A stretch of 64,000 nucleotides of DNA from Neobacillus drentensis NBRC 102427 (GTDB taxonomy: Bacteria; Bacillota; Bacilli; Bacillales; Cytobacillaceae), in contig NZ_BCUX01000019.1 of NCBI RefSeq assembly GCF_001591445.1, positions 36,589-100,588 of the forward strand, in the 5' to 3' direction. This document shows positions 33,795 to 42,946 of the stretch, piece after piece. The notes beneath the pieces are model-generated. The model made no database searches. It was not told where the DNA came from and worked only from the letters and a program-made list of their open reading frames with translations. The position numbers were made by a program, and so were the translations under genes. Position 1 is the stretch's first letter. Every line of letters starts with the position of its first letter.

Positions 33795-35036
33795 ATGAAC
33801 CGATCGGGACAAATTTTTCTTGTATTACTTTCTATTTTATTTACCAGTTACCAAAAGATCTACGATCATCATCCTTTCTTTTCGTTCGACTTTTTTCTGT
33901 TTACCCTGATTGCCTGGGTAGTGGGCTGGCAATATGATAAGGCACGATACTATGAAAAAAAGGCACGTGCTAGCGAAGAGAGCTATAAGAAATTGATTGA
34001 TTCATTGCCGGCACCCGTCTACGTCACGAGGAACCATAAGCTATTATATATAAATAAAGCTGCAAAGAGCATGATTGGGGCCACTGATCTAAAGGATTTA
34101 AACGAAAATTCAATTCTCGATTTCATTGCTCCGGATTATAAAAACCGTTTGCTTGAACGATTTAAACAAATAAAAAAAGAAAAGCAGCCTGTAAATACGA
34201 TTGAATATAAAGCAAAACGGTTGGATGGAACTCCATTTTACTTTGAAGTCTCTAGCTTGTTTATTGTTTTTGGAGGGAAAGAAGCGGTATTGTCGATTGG
34301 GAAAGATATTACGGAAAAAATGGAAGAAACAGAACGTCTGCTTCAAAAGTCTGAAAAACTGGCTTTGCTAGGTCAAATGGCGGCTGGAATAGCTCATGAA
34401 ATTCGGAATCCACTCACATCAATCAAAGGATTTATACAGCTCTTAAAGACTGGCAACAGGAAAGAAGAATATTTTGATATCGTATTATCTGAGCTTGACC
34501 GGATTAATGAGATCGTCGGGGGATTCCTGGTCCTTGCCAAACCAACCGCTGCTGTCTTTATGACACAGGATATTAAGCAATTATTAAAAGATGTTGTCAC
34601 CTTAATTAACAACCAGTCGTTATTAAATAATGTCCAAATCTTAATAGAATTCGAAAATGATTTACCATTGATTAGCTGCGAAGAAAATCAATTAAAGCAG
34701 GTTTTTCTAAATTTACTTAAAAACGCAATGGAAGCTATGCCTAAGGGCGGAAATATTAATGTGGTCGTAAAGGAAAAAGAAGCAGGGAAAATCTCAATTC
34801 AGATTATCGATCAAGGTGTTGGCATCCCGCAAGAACGGATTTCTACATTAGGAGAGCCGTTTTATACAACAAAAGAAAAAGGAACCGGTCTTGGCTTGAT
34901 GACTTGCTACAAAATTATCGAAGGCCATAATGGGGAACTACATATACATAGTAAAATTAATGAAGGAACCACAATCGAGGTCATCTTACCTACGATTACT
35001 CAGCCGTTATTGAAGATGGAAGTAAGCCATTCTTAG
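33795..35036 (+). CDS. PAS-domain sensor histidine kinase, sporulation-kinase type
   Basis: 413 residues. Two short N-terminal hydrophobic segments (about 7-20 and 30-46) anchor it. One PAS domain follows (about 62-180, LIDSLPAPVYVTRNHKLLYI), then HisKA with the phospho-acceptor His201 in AGIAHEIRNPLTSI, and the ATPase region (LLKNAMEAMPKGG, IDQGVGIP, TKEKGTGLGL). The family includes KinB/KinE phosphorelay kinases, and no response regulator lies beside it, as is normal for those orphans. Input signal unknown. Confidence 0.85.
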   Translation: MNRSGQIFLVLLSILFTSYQKIYDHHPFFSFDFFLFTLIAWVVGWQYDKARYYEKKARASEESYKKLIDSLPAPVYVTRNHKLLYINKAAKSMIGATDLKDLNENSILDFIAPDYKNRLLERFKQIKKEKQPVNTIEYKAKRLDGTPFYFEVSSLFIVFGGKEAVLSIGKDITEKMEETERLLQKSEKLALLGQMAAGIAHEIRNPLTSIKGFIQLLKTGNRKEEYFDIVLSELDRINEIVGGFLVLAKPTAAVFMTQDIKQLLKDVVTLINNQSLLNNVQILIEFENDLPLISCEENQLKQVFLNLLKNAMEAMPKGGNINVVVKEKEAGKISIQIIDQGVGIPQERISTLGEPFYTTKEKGTGLGLMTCYKIIEGHNGELHIHSKINEGTTIEVILPTITQPLLKMEVSHS

Positions 35037-35054
35037 TGAATGGCTTATTTTATT
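35023..35054 (+). terminator. Terminator overlapping the kinase stop codon
   Basis: TAAGCCATTC / GAATGGCTTA encloses the stop codon of the kinase gene and is followed by a T-rich run. Confidence 0.75.
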
Positions 35055-35114
35055 TAGATGAAAAAATGATAAAATATCATCATAGATATAGATTAAGGGA
35101 TTAGGAGGGAGTTT

Positions 35115-36371
35115 GTGGGTTCGTTACAAACGAAACAAATGTCTAGTGAGTTTACGTTTTTCCAACTGTTTAAGCAATCTAAGCACTTCTCTGCGTTACT
35201 TTTTGGACAAATTTTTTCTTTATTAGGAAGTTCGATAACGAATGTGATCCTGCCAATTGTTGTCCTTCAATTATCAAAATCAACCGCAATGATGGGAACT
35301 GTGATGGCTGTCTACATGCTGCCTTTTGTCGTACTTCTCCCTGTTTCGGGCATCCTGGTTGATAAAATGAACAGAGTAAAAATTATGTTTGTTGTTGATC
35401 TTGTTCGGTTCTTTCTCATGATGCTATTAGCTGGTTTAGCTTTTATGGGTCAACTGAATATGATATTTCTGTTTATCATAATGTTTATTATGGGAACAAT
35501 GGATAGCTTCTTTCAGCCGGCCTATTCCGCGGTTCGAGCAAGGGTATTTACGAAGGATATTCGCAATGCGGCCAACTCGATTACCCAAGTAAGTGTCCAG
35601 GCCTTAAGGATCTTTGGACCGATTATTGGAGGAATGATTATCAGCTCGTTTTCTGCGGCGTGGGGTTTTGGAATTGATGCGATCACCTACATAATATCGT
35701 TGTTCTTTTTATTAAGCCTTCGATCTTTATCCTTTCAGCAGTCGACCGTCACTTTAGAAAAGAAAAACTCGATCAAACAAGATTTCTTAGAAGGCATTGA
35801 GGTCCTAAAGCAAGAATCCTGGCTGTGGATTACAATTCTTACATTCTCGTTAGTTAACATATTTTCAGGCGGGATCATTCGAATCTTAATTCCTTGGCTC
35901 ATTAATGTCTATTATCAATTTGAGCCTGTTGTGTTTGGTCTCGTCCTTTCCGCATCAGGAGCCGGGGCAATCGTCTGTGGCATAGTGTTTGGATTACGGA
36001 GAGAATGGAAGAAAAGAGGCCTGCTCGCCTATATTGGTGTGGCTGTAAGCGGACTTGGCTTATTATTTATGCCATTCATTTCATCGGTTCCTTTTTTAAT
36101 GGTATTTATGTTCCTGGAAGGAGCAGGGATGATGTTATTCGGCTTGATTTGGGAAATCAGTCTCCAAGAATTAGTTCCTGAAGATAAATTTGGACGTGTA
36201 GTCAGTTTAGATATGCTTGGTTCCTTTGCCTTACTGCCTGTTGGTTATTTACTAACAGGATGGATCGCAGAAGGAATTGGTGAAATCATCACTTTTGTTA
36301 CCTTTAGTATTGTCATCGTTCTTATTTCTGTCTTAGTCATGTTTAATAAAGGGATTAGGAATTTTGATTAA
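35115..36371 (+). CDS. MFS transporter, macrolide-efflux (MefA/EntS) type
   Basis: 418 residues, twelve helices. Typical features of the MFS_3 subgroup: FGQIFSLLGSSITNVILPIV in helix 1, LPVSGILVDKMNRVKIM in loop 2-3, and the DSFFQPAYSAVRARVF motif. Relatives export macrolides or siderophores. The GTG start follows TAGGAGGG. The next MFS gene begins 17 bp after the stop, so the two exporters form an operon. Confidence 0.8.
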   Translation: MGSLQTKQMSSEFTFFQLFKQSKHFSALLFGQIFSLLGSSITNVILPIVVLQLSKSTAMMGTVMAVYMLPFVVLLPVSGILVDKMNRVKIMFVVDLVRFFLMMLLAGLAFMGQLNMIFLFIIMFIMGTMDSFFQPAYSAVRARVFTKDIRNAANSITQVSVQALRIFGPIIGGMIISSFSAAWGFGIDAITYIISLFFLLSLRSLSFQQSTVTLEKKNSIKQDFLEGIEVLKQESWLWITILTFSLVNIFSGGIIRILIPWLINVYYQFEPVVFGLVLSASGAGAIVCGIVFGLRREWKKRGLLAYIGVAVSGLGLLFMPFISSVPFLMVFMFLEGAGMMLFGLIWEISLQELVPEDKFGRVVSLDMLGSFALLPVGYLLTGWIAEGIGEIITFVTFSIVIVLISVLVMFNKGIRNFD

Positions 36372-36388
36372 ATGTATCGGAGGAATTT

Positions 36389-37717
36389 ATGAAAAAAAAT
36401 AGGTATGTGTTTTGGGGTCTCGTCATTTCTACCCTCATATCAGCACTTGACGCAAACATAATGCAAACGGCAAGCCCTACCATCGTGAAACAACTCGGAG
36501 GAATGGAGTTGTTCGCGTGGATATTTGTTGTTTATATGTTAGCAAGCACTGTTACCGTGCCGCTTTACGGCAAATTATCGGATATGTATGGTCGGAAAAA
36601 GCTATTAATACTTGCTGTGGCAATATTTACTGTAGGCTCAATTCTGTGTGGGTTGGCCAATTCCATTGTGACGCTGATTATTTTTAGAGGTGTGCAAGGG
36701 ATAGGGGCAGGCGGGATGATTCCGCTCTCCATGATCATTGTGGGTGATTTGTTTACGATTGAAAGCCGAGGAAAAATTCAAGCGGTTTTTAGCAGCATAT
36801 GGGCCATTTCATCTATTGTTGGACCTGTGTTGGGTTCGTTCTTTGTGGAAGAACTAACCTGGAGATGGATTTTCTTTATCAATGTTCCAATTGGGATTGC
36901 AACTGTTCTATGTCTGATTCCATATAAAGAAAAAATCGAATTCAAGAAGACCCATATTGACTACAAAGGCTTCTTCTTATTTGGAATATCGATTTCGCTC
37001 TTATTGTTATCTACTAATGTTAGAAACTCTTTTTGGTATATTTTCATTGGAATCATTGGTTTGATTATTTTTCTTTTGGTGGAGAGGAAAGAAGCACATC
37101 CGTTCTTACCTGTTTCGTTGTTTAAGAACAAAGGGATCCTCATGACTAATCTTTTTATGTTAGTTTACTGTCTGTCCTTTTTTGGAACATCCAACTTTAT
37201 TCCATTGTATCTTCAAGAAGGAAGTCATATGAGTATTTATAAAAGTGGTCTAATTCTTCTCAGTATTGCGGTGGGCTGGATGTTTGGAAGTACCCCGGCC
37301 GGGAAGTGGATTATCCGCTTTGGATACAAAATCTTATTTATAATCGGAAGCGTGATAACGACTGTTTCCGGTTTAGCTTTATACTTATTTATTGCGGATT
37401 TATCCTACCTAAGTTTGTTTTTCATCTTAACGATCCAGGGTGTTTCATTCGGACTATTATTTGCGGTAGGAACGATCGCTTCTCAAGAATTTGCAGAATC
37501 CCACATAAAAGGGATGTCAACATCACTGCAAATGTTTCTAAAAAACATTGGGACCTCGATCGGAGTTACCATCATGGGACTGATCATCAATCAAGCCGCA
37601 AACATCGTTATTGGAATAAAAAATGTCTTCCTTTATGCCCTATGTTTGAGTTTCCTAACAATCCTACTAAGCTTTTTAATCCCTGCTAAAACACCTTCCG
37701 GTAGTAAGAGTAAATAG
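36389..37717 (+). CDS. MFS transporter, DHA2 (EmrB/QacA-like)
   Basis: 442 residues with about fourteen helices. The DHA2 motifs are LDANIMQTASPTIVKQLGG in helix 1, LYGKLSDMYGRKK in loop 2-3, FRGVQGIGAGGMIPLS, and the FFINVPIGI helix. These drug:proton antiporters export cationic dyes, biocides or antibiotics. It is second in a two-gene unit with the MefA-type exporter, and GGAGG precedes the ATG. No regulator of the pair is adjacent. Confidence 0.85.
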   Translation: MKKNRYVFWGLVISTLISALDANIMQTASPTIVKQLGGMELFAWIFVVYMLASTVTVPLYGKLSDMYGRKKLLILAVAIFTVGSILCGLANSIVTLIIFRGVQGIGAGGMIPLSMIIVGDLFTIESRGKIQAVFSSIWAISSIVGPVLGSFFVEELTWRWIFFINVPIGIATVLCLIPYKEKIEFKKTHIDYKGFFLFGISISLLLLSTNVRNSFWYIFIGIIGLIIFLLVERKEAHPFLPVSLFKNKGILMTNLFMLVYCLSFFGTSNFIPLYLQEGSHMSIYKSGLILLSIAVGWMFGSTPAGKWIIRFGYKILFIIGSVITTVSGLALYLFIADLSYLSLFFILTIQGVSFGLLFAVGTIASQEFAESHIKGMSTSLQMFLKNIGTSIGVTIMGLIINQAANIVIGIKNVFLYALCLSFLTILLSFLIPAKTPSGSKSK

Positions 37718-37729
37718 TTTAAAACTTTA

Positions 37730-37774
37730 TGGTGCCTGACATCAACAAATGTTGGTGTCAGGCACCAATTTTTA
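37730..37774. terminator. Terminator built from two inverted 13-bp motifs
   Basis: A 17-bp stem (one mismatch) with a 4-nt AAAT loop, followed by a T-run. Each arm contains one copy of the motif GGTGCCTGACA / TGTCAGGCACC that recurs elsewhere in the window. It sits between convergent genes. Confidence 0.85.
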
Positions 37775-37784
37775 TTCCTAATAT

Positions 37785-38297
37785 TTATTTAAGTATCTCC
37801 CTAAACTCTTTCCCCCGTTTAACATAATGCTCGCTCGACATCTGTAGCAAATCGAGATCCTTTTGCGTTATTTCGCGGACTACTCTTCCCGGAGAGCCCA
37901 ACACAAGGGAGCGGGGTGGAATTTTAATTCCGCCGGATAACAGCGTATTGGCCCCAATAATACAGTCGTCACCAACTTCCACATTGTCTAAAAGCGTGGA
38001 TCCCATGCCAATAATACATCGTTTGCCAACCTTACAGCCATGCAAGATAACATTATGGCCAATGGTCACATCATCTGCAATTTCGACCGGAAATCCTTCG
38101 AATAAATGAACCGTAGAATTATCCTGGATGCTGCATCGCTCACCAATGATGATCGGTCCGTCATCTCCACGTAATACCGCATTAAACCAGACTGATGAAT
38201 CCTTTCCAATTCTCACATCCCCAATTAAATATGCTCCGGGTGCCACAAATACTGAATCATGAACCTCGGGCGAAATACCCTTGTAAGGGATTAACAT
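37785..38297 (-). CDS. ytoA: Gamma-carbonic-anhydrase-like hexapeptide protein YtoA
   Basis: 170 residues, left-handed beta helix of hexapeptide repeats (IGDVRIGKDSSVWFNAVLRG, IGERCSIQDNSTVHL, IGHNVILHGCKVGKRCIIG). The metal histidines lie in HNVILHG and earlier in the QDNSTVH stretch. It belongs to the YrdA/YtoA family related to gamma-carbonic anhydrases; many members show no measurable CO2 hydration. The ATG follows AGGAGAG. It is divergent from rocA and separated from it by the sigma-54 control region. Confidence 0.88.
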   Translation of the reverse strand: MLIPYKGISPEVHDSVFVAPGAYLIGDVRIGKDSSVWFNAVLRGDDGPIIIGERCSIQDNSTVHLFEGFPVEIADDVTIGHNVILHGCKVGKRCIIGMGSTLLDNVEVGDDCIIGANTLLSGGIKIPPRSLVLGSPGRVVREITQKDLDLLQMSSEHYVKRGKEFREILK

Positions 38298-38451
38298 ATG
38301 AATCTCTCCTTTAAATGACTGAATTGTCTTTCTATTAATCTAAATATATCATTAATTCACTAGTAAGATGTTAAGAATTCTATTTTTCACTTTCAAATAG
38401 ATCATCCTCTTAAAAATTTGTTTGCATCTATTTATGGATTCAATTTTTCGA

Positions 38452-38469
38452 GTGCAAAATATTTTTGCC
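38452..38469 (+). promoter_or_regulatory. RocR-type upstream activating site 1
   Basis: TGCAAAATATTTTTGC is an inverted repeat closely resembling the RocR enhancer sites of B. subtilis. It lies about 100 bp upstream of the sigma-54 promoter and 42 bp from the second copy, which puts both on the same DNA face. Confidence 0.75.
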
Positions 38470-38492
38470 TTTTCTAAACAATTATTTATTTT

Positions 38493-38512
38493 GCGCAAAA
38501 TATTTTTGCACT
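38493..38512 (+). promoter_or_regulatory. RocR-type upstream activating site 2
   Basis: GCGCAAAATATTTTTGCAC repeats the palindrome of site 1 exactly 42 bp downstream, four helical turns away, and 41 bp ahead of the -24 element. Confidence 0.75.
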
Positions 38513-38551
38513 AAAAGAATCATAAACCCTTTAATAATGCAAAAAACCAAG

Positions 38552-38568
38552 TTGGCACGTAACTTGCA
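38552..38568 (+). promoter_or_regulatory. Sigma-54 (SigL) promoter of the roc operon
   Basis: TTGGCAC-GTAAC-TTGCA matches the -24/-12 consensus TGGCAC-N5-TTGCA without a mismatch. Transcription would start about 30 bp ahead of the rocA ATG. Such a promoter needs an ATP-driven activator, and the two upstream sites fit RocR, which responds to ornithine or citrulline in B. subtilis. Confidence 0.92.
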
Positions 38569-38607
38569 TAATTATTTACTGTAGCAAACGACAAGGGGGA
38601 ACAAAAA

Positions 38608-40152
38608 ATGAAACCGTATACACATGAACCATTTACTAATTTTGATGATGAAAAAAATAAACAAGCTTTTCAAGAGGCACTTGCATACGTTCAATCACAA
38701 TTAGGAAAAGATTATCCAGTTGTTATTGGTGGAGAAGCCGTTACTACTGAGGAAAAAATTATCTCTATAAATCCGGCAAATAAAGAAGAAATTATTGGTA
38801 GAGTATCAATGGCCGACCAAGAATTAGCAGAACAGGCTATGAATGCCGCATTAACCACATTTGAAACTTGGAAAGCATGGAAGCCTGAACATCGAGCCAA
38901 TATTTTATTTAAAGCAGCTGCGATAATGCGCCGCCGTAAACATGAGTTTTCTGCTTATCTAGTGAAAGAAGCCGGAAAGCCATGGAAAGAAGCAGATGCC
39001 GATACAGCAGAAGCCATCGACTTCATCGAGTATTATGGCCGTCAAATGCTGAGATTGAAAGAAGGCTCGCCAGTACAAAGCCGTGACGGAGAATTTAATC
39101 AATATAACTATATCCCACTTGGGGTGGGAATTATCATTTCACCTTTTAACTTCCCATTAGCGATAATGGCCGGAACAACTATTGCAGCGATTGTCTCTGG
39201 AAATACCGTACTTCTAAAGCCTGCAAATTCCACACCAGTGGTTGCAGCTAAATTTGTTGAGTTGATGGAGGAGGCTGGACTTCCAAAGGGCGTCTTGAAC
39301 TTTGTACCGGGAAGCGGCGCGCAAATCGGAGATTACCTTGTTGATCATCCAAAAACACGCTTCGTATCTTTTACAGGATCACGAGAAGTAGGCTGCCGTA
39401 TTAACGAACGTGCTGCTAAGGTTCATAAAGGACAAAAATGGATCAAACGGGTCATTGCTGAAATGGGTGGCAAAGACACTGTCGTTGTAGATAACGATGC
39501 GGATTTAGATTTAGCTGCAGCAAGCATTGTCTATTCTGCTTTCGGCTTTTCAGGCCAAAAATGTTCAGCGGGCTCCCGGGCAGTTATTCATCAGGATGTT
39601 TATGATACGGTCATTGAGAAGGTGGTTGCTTTAACAAGAACACTTACACTTGGCAACCCTGAAGATGTAACTAATTATATGGGACCAGTTATTGATGGCA
39701 AATCGTTCAAAAAAATCATGGAATATATTGAAGTTGGCAAGCAAGAAGGCCGGCTTATGACTGGCGGCGAGGGCGATGATTCTAAGGGTTACTTCATTCA
39801 GCCGACTATTTTCGCTGACCTAGATGAAAATGCCCGACTCATGCAGGAAGAAATTTTTGGTCCCGTTTTAGGTATTAGTAAAGCACGTGACTTTGATCAT
39901 ATGATGACGATTGCCAATAACACCGACTACGGATTAACAGGTGCTTTGATCACGAATAACCGTGAACATATCGAAAGAGCACGCGAAGAGTTCCACGTCG
40001 GAAATCTTTACTTTAATCGCGTATGTACGGGTGCCATCGTTGGTTATCAACCGTTTGGCGGATTCAATATGTCAGGAACAGATTCCAAAGCGGGGGGTCC
40101 TGAATATTTACTGCTTCACATGCAGGCAAAAACAACTTCTGAAACATTATAA
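38608..40152 (+). CDS. rocA: 1-pyrroline-5-carboxylate dehydrogenase
   Basis: 514 residues. Aldehyde dehydrogenase superfamily: [39 protein letters not shown], catalytic Glu in [11 protein letters not shown] and catalytic Cys in [10 protein letters not shown]. Oxidises P5C (glutamate semialdehyde) to glutamate with NAD, the shared step of arginine, ornithine and proline breakdown. AGGGGG precedes the ATG. First gene behind the sigma-54 promoter, so induction by arginine or ornithine is likely. Confidence 0.96.
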   Translation: MKPYTHEPFTNFDDEKNKQAFQEALAYVQSQLGKDYPVVIGGEAVTTEEKIISINPANKEEIIGRVSMADQELAEQAMNAALTTFETWKAWKPEHRANILFKAAAIMRRRKHEFSAYLVKEAGKPWKEADADTAEAIDFIEYYGRQMLRLKEGSPVQSRDGEFNQYNYIPLGVGIIISPFNFPLAIMAGTTIAAIVSGNTVLLKPANSTPVVAAKFVELMEEAGLPKGVLNFVPGSGAQIGDYLVDHPKTRFVSFTGSREVGCRINERAAKVHKGQKWIKRVIAEMGGKDTVVVDNDADLDLAAASIVYSAFGFSGQKCSAGSRAVIHQDVYDTVIEKVVALTRTLTLGNPEDVTNYMGPVIDGKSFKKIMEYIEVGKQEGRLMTGGEGDDSKGYFIQPTIFADLDENARLMQEEIFGPVLGISKARDFDHMMTIANNTDYGLTGALITNNREHIERAREEFHVGNLYFNRVCTGAIVGYQPFGGFNMSGTDSKAGGPEYLLLHMQAKTTSETL

Positions 40153-40205
40153 GAAAAGCGCAAGCGCCCTATTCAGCGGCGTATGGCCTAGAGCGTCAAA
40201 ACAAA
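40153..40205. repeat. Short GCGCAAGCGCC-type intergenic element
   Basis: AAAAGCGCAAGCGCCCTATTC, with further GC-rich dyads up to GAGCG, separates rocA and rocD. From memory, elements starting AAGCGCAAGCGCC recur in Bacillus genomes; only one copy is in this window. Confidence 0.4.
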
Positions 40206-40222
40206 TTGAAGGAGGAACTATT

Positions 40223-41428
40223 ATGACAGTCTCTGAAAATACTAAAACAAAGCAAATCATTGAACAAACTGATAAATTTGGTGCAAATAACTATCATCCA
40301 CTGCCAATCGTTATTGCAAAGGCGGAAGGAGTTTGGGTGGAAAGCCCAGAAGGAAATCGTTACATGGATATGCTTAGCGCCTATTCTGCGGTTAACCAAG
40401 GACATCGCCATCCAAAAATTATCCAAGCATTGAAAGATCAAGCCGATAAAGTGACCCTAACTTCCCGTGCTTTTCATAATGATCAATTGGGTCCATGGTA
40501 TGAGAAAATTTGTCAGTTAACCAACAAAAATATGGCACTTCCAATGAATACAGGAGCAGAAGCTGTTGAAACGGCCCTAAAAGCTGCCCGCCGCTGGGGT
40601 TATGATGTAAAAGGGATTGCTGAAAATCAAGCAGAAATTATTGCTTGCGTTGGGAACTTCCATGGCCGGACAATGGGCGCTGTTTCCTTATCATCAGATC
40701 CAGAATATAAGCGCGGCTTCGGTCCAATGCTGCCTGGAATTAACCTCATTCCTTACGGTGATCTTCAAGCACTAAAAGAAGCGATCACTCCGAACACAGC
40801 TGCCTTTTTAATCGAGCCTATTCAAGGGGAAGCAGGAATTATTTTACCACCAGAAGGATTTTTAAAAGCAGCATCGGATTTATGTAAGGAAAACAATGTA
40901 TTATTCATTGCCGATGAAATTCAAGTGGGCTTGGCACGGACCGGGAAAATGTTTGCTTGCGATTGGGAAGATGTGAATCCAGACATGCTGATCCTAGGTA
41001 AAGCACTAGGTGGCGGTGTGTTCCCAATTTCTTGTGTGGTGGCAAATTCTGATATACTAGGCGTCTTCAATCCAGGTTCCCACGGTTCTACATTTGGAGG
41101 AAATCCTCTGGCATGCGCGGTCTCACTTGCAGCCTTGGCTGTCATTGAGGAAGAAAAACTGGCCGAGCGCTCGCTGGAAATAGGTCAATATTTCTTTGAT
41201 TTATTACAATCGATCGATAATCCAAAAATTAAAACCATCAGAGGCCGCGGCTTGTTTATCGGCGTAGAACTAACCGAAGCTGCAAGACCTTATTGTGAGC
41301 AGTTAAAAGAAGAAGGCTTATTATGTAAAGAAACACATGATACAGTTATTCGGTTTGCACCACCGCTTACGATTACCACAGAAGAAATCGATTGGGCTTT
41401 TGAAAAAATCAAAACAATTTTAAGCTAA
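40223..41428 (+). CDS. rocD: Ornithine aminotransferase
   Basis: 401 residues, class III PLP aminotransferase. Features: [54 protein letters not shown], the [13 protein letters not shown] loop and [13 protein letters not shown] with the PLP-binding Lys. It converts ornithine and 2-oxoglutarate to glutamate semialdehyde and glutamate, feeding RocA. The frame is open much further upstream inside rocA, but GGAGG at 40211 fixes the ATG at 40223. Second gene of the unit. Confidence 0.96.
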   Translation: MTVSENTKTKQIIEQTDKFGANNYHPLPIVIAKAEGVWVESPEGNRYMDMLSAYSAVNQGHRHPKIIQALKDQADKVTLTSRAFHNDQLGPWYEKICQLTNKNMALPMNTGAEAVETALKAARRWGYDVKGIAENQAEIIACVGNFHGRTMGAVSLSSDPEYKRGFGPMLPGINLIPYGDLQALKEAITPNTAAFLIEPIQGEAGIILPPEGFLKAASDLCKENNVLFIADEIQVGLARTGKMFACDWEDVNPDMLILGKALGGGVFPISCVVANSDILGVFNPGSHGSTFGGNPLACAVSLAALAVIEEEKLAERSLEIGQYFFDLLQSIDNPKIKTIRGRGLFIGVELTEAARPYCEQLKEEGLLCKETHDTVIRFAPPLTITTEEIDWAFEKIKTILS

Positions 41429-41476
41429 TTTTTATATAAAAAAATAATAATCTATTATTCGACGGGGTGTCTGGGG

Positions 41477-42769
41477 ATGTCTGTTAAAACAATAGTAACT
41501 GAAATGGAAAAAGAACAACAATCGGAAACAGAATCATTAAATTTGTTCAAATCAACCCAAACGATTATTCAACAAGCCCTAAAAAAATTAGGCCATAACA
41601 ACGAAATGTACGATTTATTAAAGGAACCGATTCGATTGTTAACCGTTCGCATTCCTGTAAGAATGGACGATGGTTCTGTCAAAATATTTACTGGCTATCG
41701 TTCCCAACATAATGATGCAGTCGGTCCCACAAAAGGCGGCGTCCGCTTCCACCCAGAAGTGGATGAAGAAGAAGTAAAAGCCTTGTCCATCTGGATGAGC
41801 TTAAAGTGCGGCATCACGAATTTACCATATGGCGGCGGTAAAGGCGGCATTATTTGTGACCCACGCAACATGTCGTTTAGAGAACTTGAAGGTTTAAGCC
41901 GCGGTTATGTTCGTGCCATCAGCCAAATCGTTGGACCTTCAAAAGATATTCCAGCACCAGATGTTTATACGAATTCGCAGATTATGGCCTGGATGATGGA
42001 TGAGTACAGCCGTCTGCGCGAATTTGATTCACCAGGATTTATTACCGGGAAACCAATCGTCCTCGGCGGTTCTCAAGGTCGTGAAACTGCGACTGCCCGC
42101 GGTGTAACGATTTGTATCGAAGAAGCATTGAAGAAAATTGATAAACAGCTTCAAGGAGCCCGTGTTGTTATTCAAGGCTTTGGAAATGCCGGTAGTTACT
42201 TGGCGAAATTTATGCATGATGCAGGAGCTAAGGTGGTTGCTGTATCCGATGTATATGGCGCTATTTATGATCCTAACGGACTGGATATTAATTACTTGCT
42301 TGATCGCAGGGATAGCTTTGGCACATTCTCGCAGCTCTTTAAAGATACAATCACAAACCAGGAACTACTAGAATTAGACTGTGATATTCTGGTGCCGGCA
42401 GCTATTTCGAATCAAATCACTGCAAAAAACGCAGCCCAAATTAAAGCACCGATTGTTGTGGAAGCAGCGAATGGACCGACTACACTTGAAGCAACAAGAA
42501 TTCTCACTGAACGCGGTATCATCCTTGTTCCAGATATTCTTGCAAGCGCAGGCGGAGTAACCGTTTCATATTTTGAATGGGTGCAAAATAATCAAGGCTA
42601 TTATTGGACAGAAGAAGAAGTAGATGAAAAGCTTAAGAAAGTAATGGTAAGTTCCTTTGAAAATATCTATCAAACTTCTAAATCACATCAGGTAGACATG
42701 CGCTTAGCAGCATACATGGTTGGGATTAGGAAAGTAGCAGAGGCCTCTCGTTTCAGAGGATGGGTATAA
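41477..42769 (+). CDS. rocG: Glutamate dehydrogenase (catabolic, RocG/GudB type)
   Basis: 430 residues, hexameric NAD type. The active-site lysine lies in GPTKGGVRFHP and LPYGGGKGGI, the Asp in GPSKDIPAPDVYTN, the Rossmann motif is QGFGNAGSYLA, and the SAGGVTVSYFEW block follows. It deaminates glutamate to 2-oxoglutarate, ending the pathway begun by rocD and rocA. The three-codon duplication that inactivates GudB in laboratory B. subtilis is not present (EEEVKALSIW reads through). In B. subtilis these genes are scattered; here they are one unit. Confidence 0.93.
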   Translation: MSVKTIVTEMEKEQQSETESLNLFKSTQTIIQQALKKLGHNNEMYDLLKEPIRLLTVRIPVRMDDGSVKIFTGYRSQHNDAVGPTKGGVRFHPEVDEEEVKALSIWMSLKCGITNLPYGGGKGGIICDPRNMSFRELEGLSRGYVRAISQIVGPSKDIPAPDVYTNSQIMAWMMDEYSRLREFDSPGFITGKPIVLGGSQGRETATARGVTICIEEALKKIDKQLQGARVVIQGFGNAGSYLAKFMHDAGAKVVAVSDVYGAIYDPNGLDINYLLDRRDSFGTFSQLFKDTITNQELLELDCDILVPAAISNQITAKNAAQIKAPIVVEAANGPTTLEATRILTERGIILVPDILASAGGVTVSYFEWVQNNQGYYWTEEEVDEKLKKVMVSSFENIYQTSKSHQVDMRLAAYMVGIRKVAEASRFRGWV

Positions 42770-42810
42770 AGGATCTTAAATGATCTGATAGGGATTTCGA
42801 ATTGCTATAA

Positions 42811-42848
42811 AAAACTCTTTCCGTTTCTATTCGGAAAGAGTTTTTTTC
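42811..42848 (+). terminator. Rho-independent terminator
   Basis: A perfect 13-bp stem (AAAACTCTTTCCG and complement) with an 8-nt loop and seven T residues closes the roc operon. Confidence 0.95.
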
Positions 42849-42946
42849 ATGTCTTTAATATATATTTTGAATTAAGATAATCTATCGAGCTGCCGGCATG
42901 CTGTTATAATAGAAGAAAAATTATTTTTGTATGTATGGAGGTTTAA

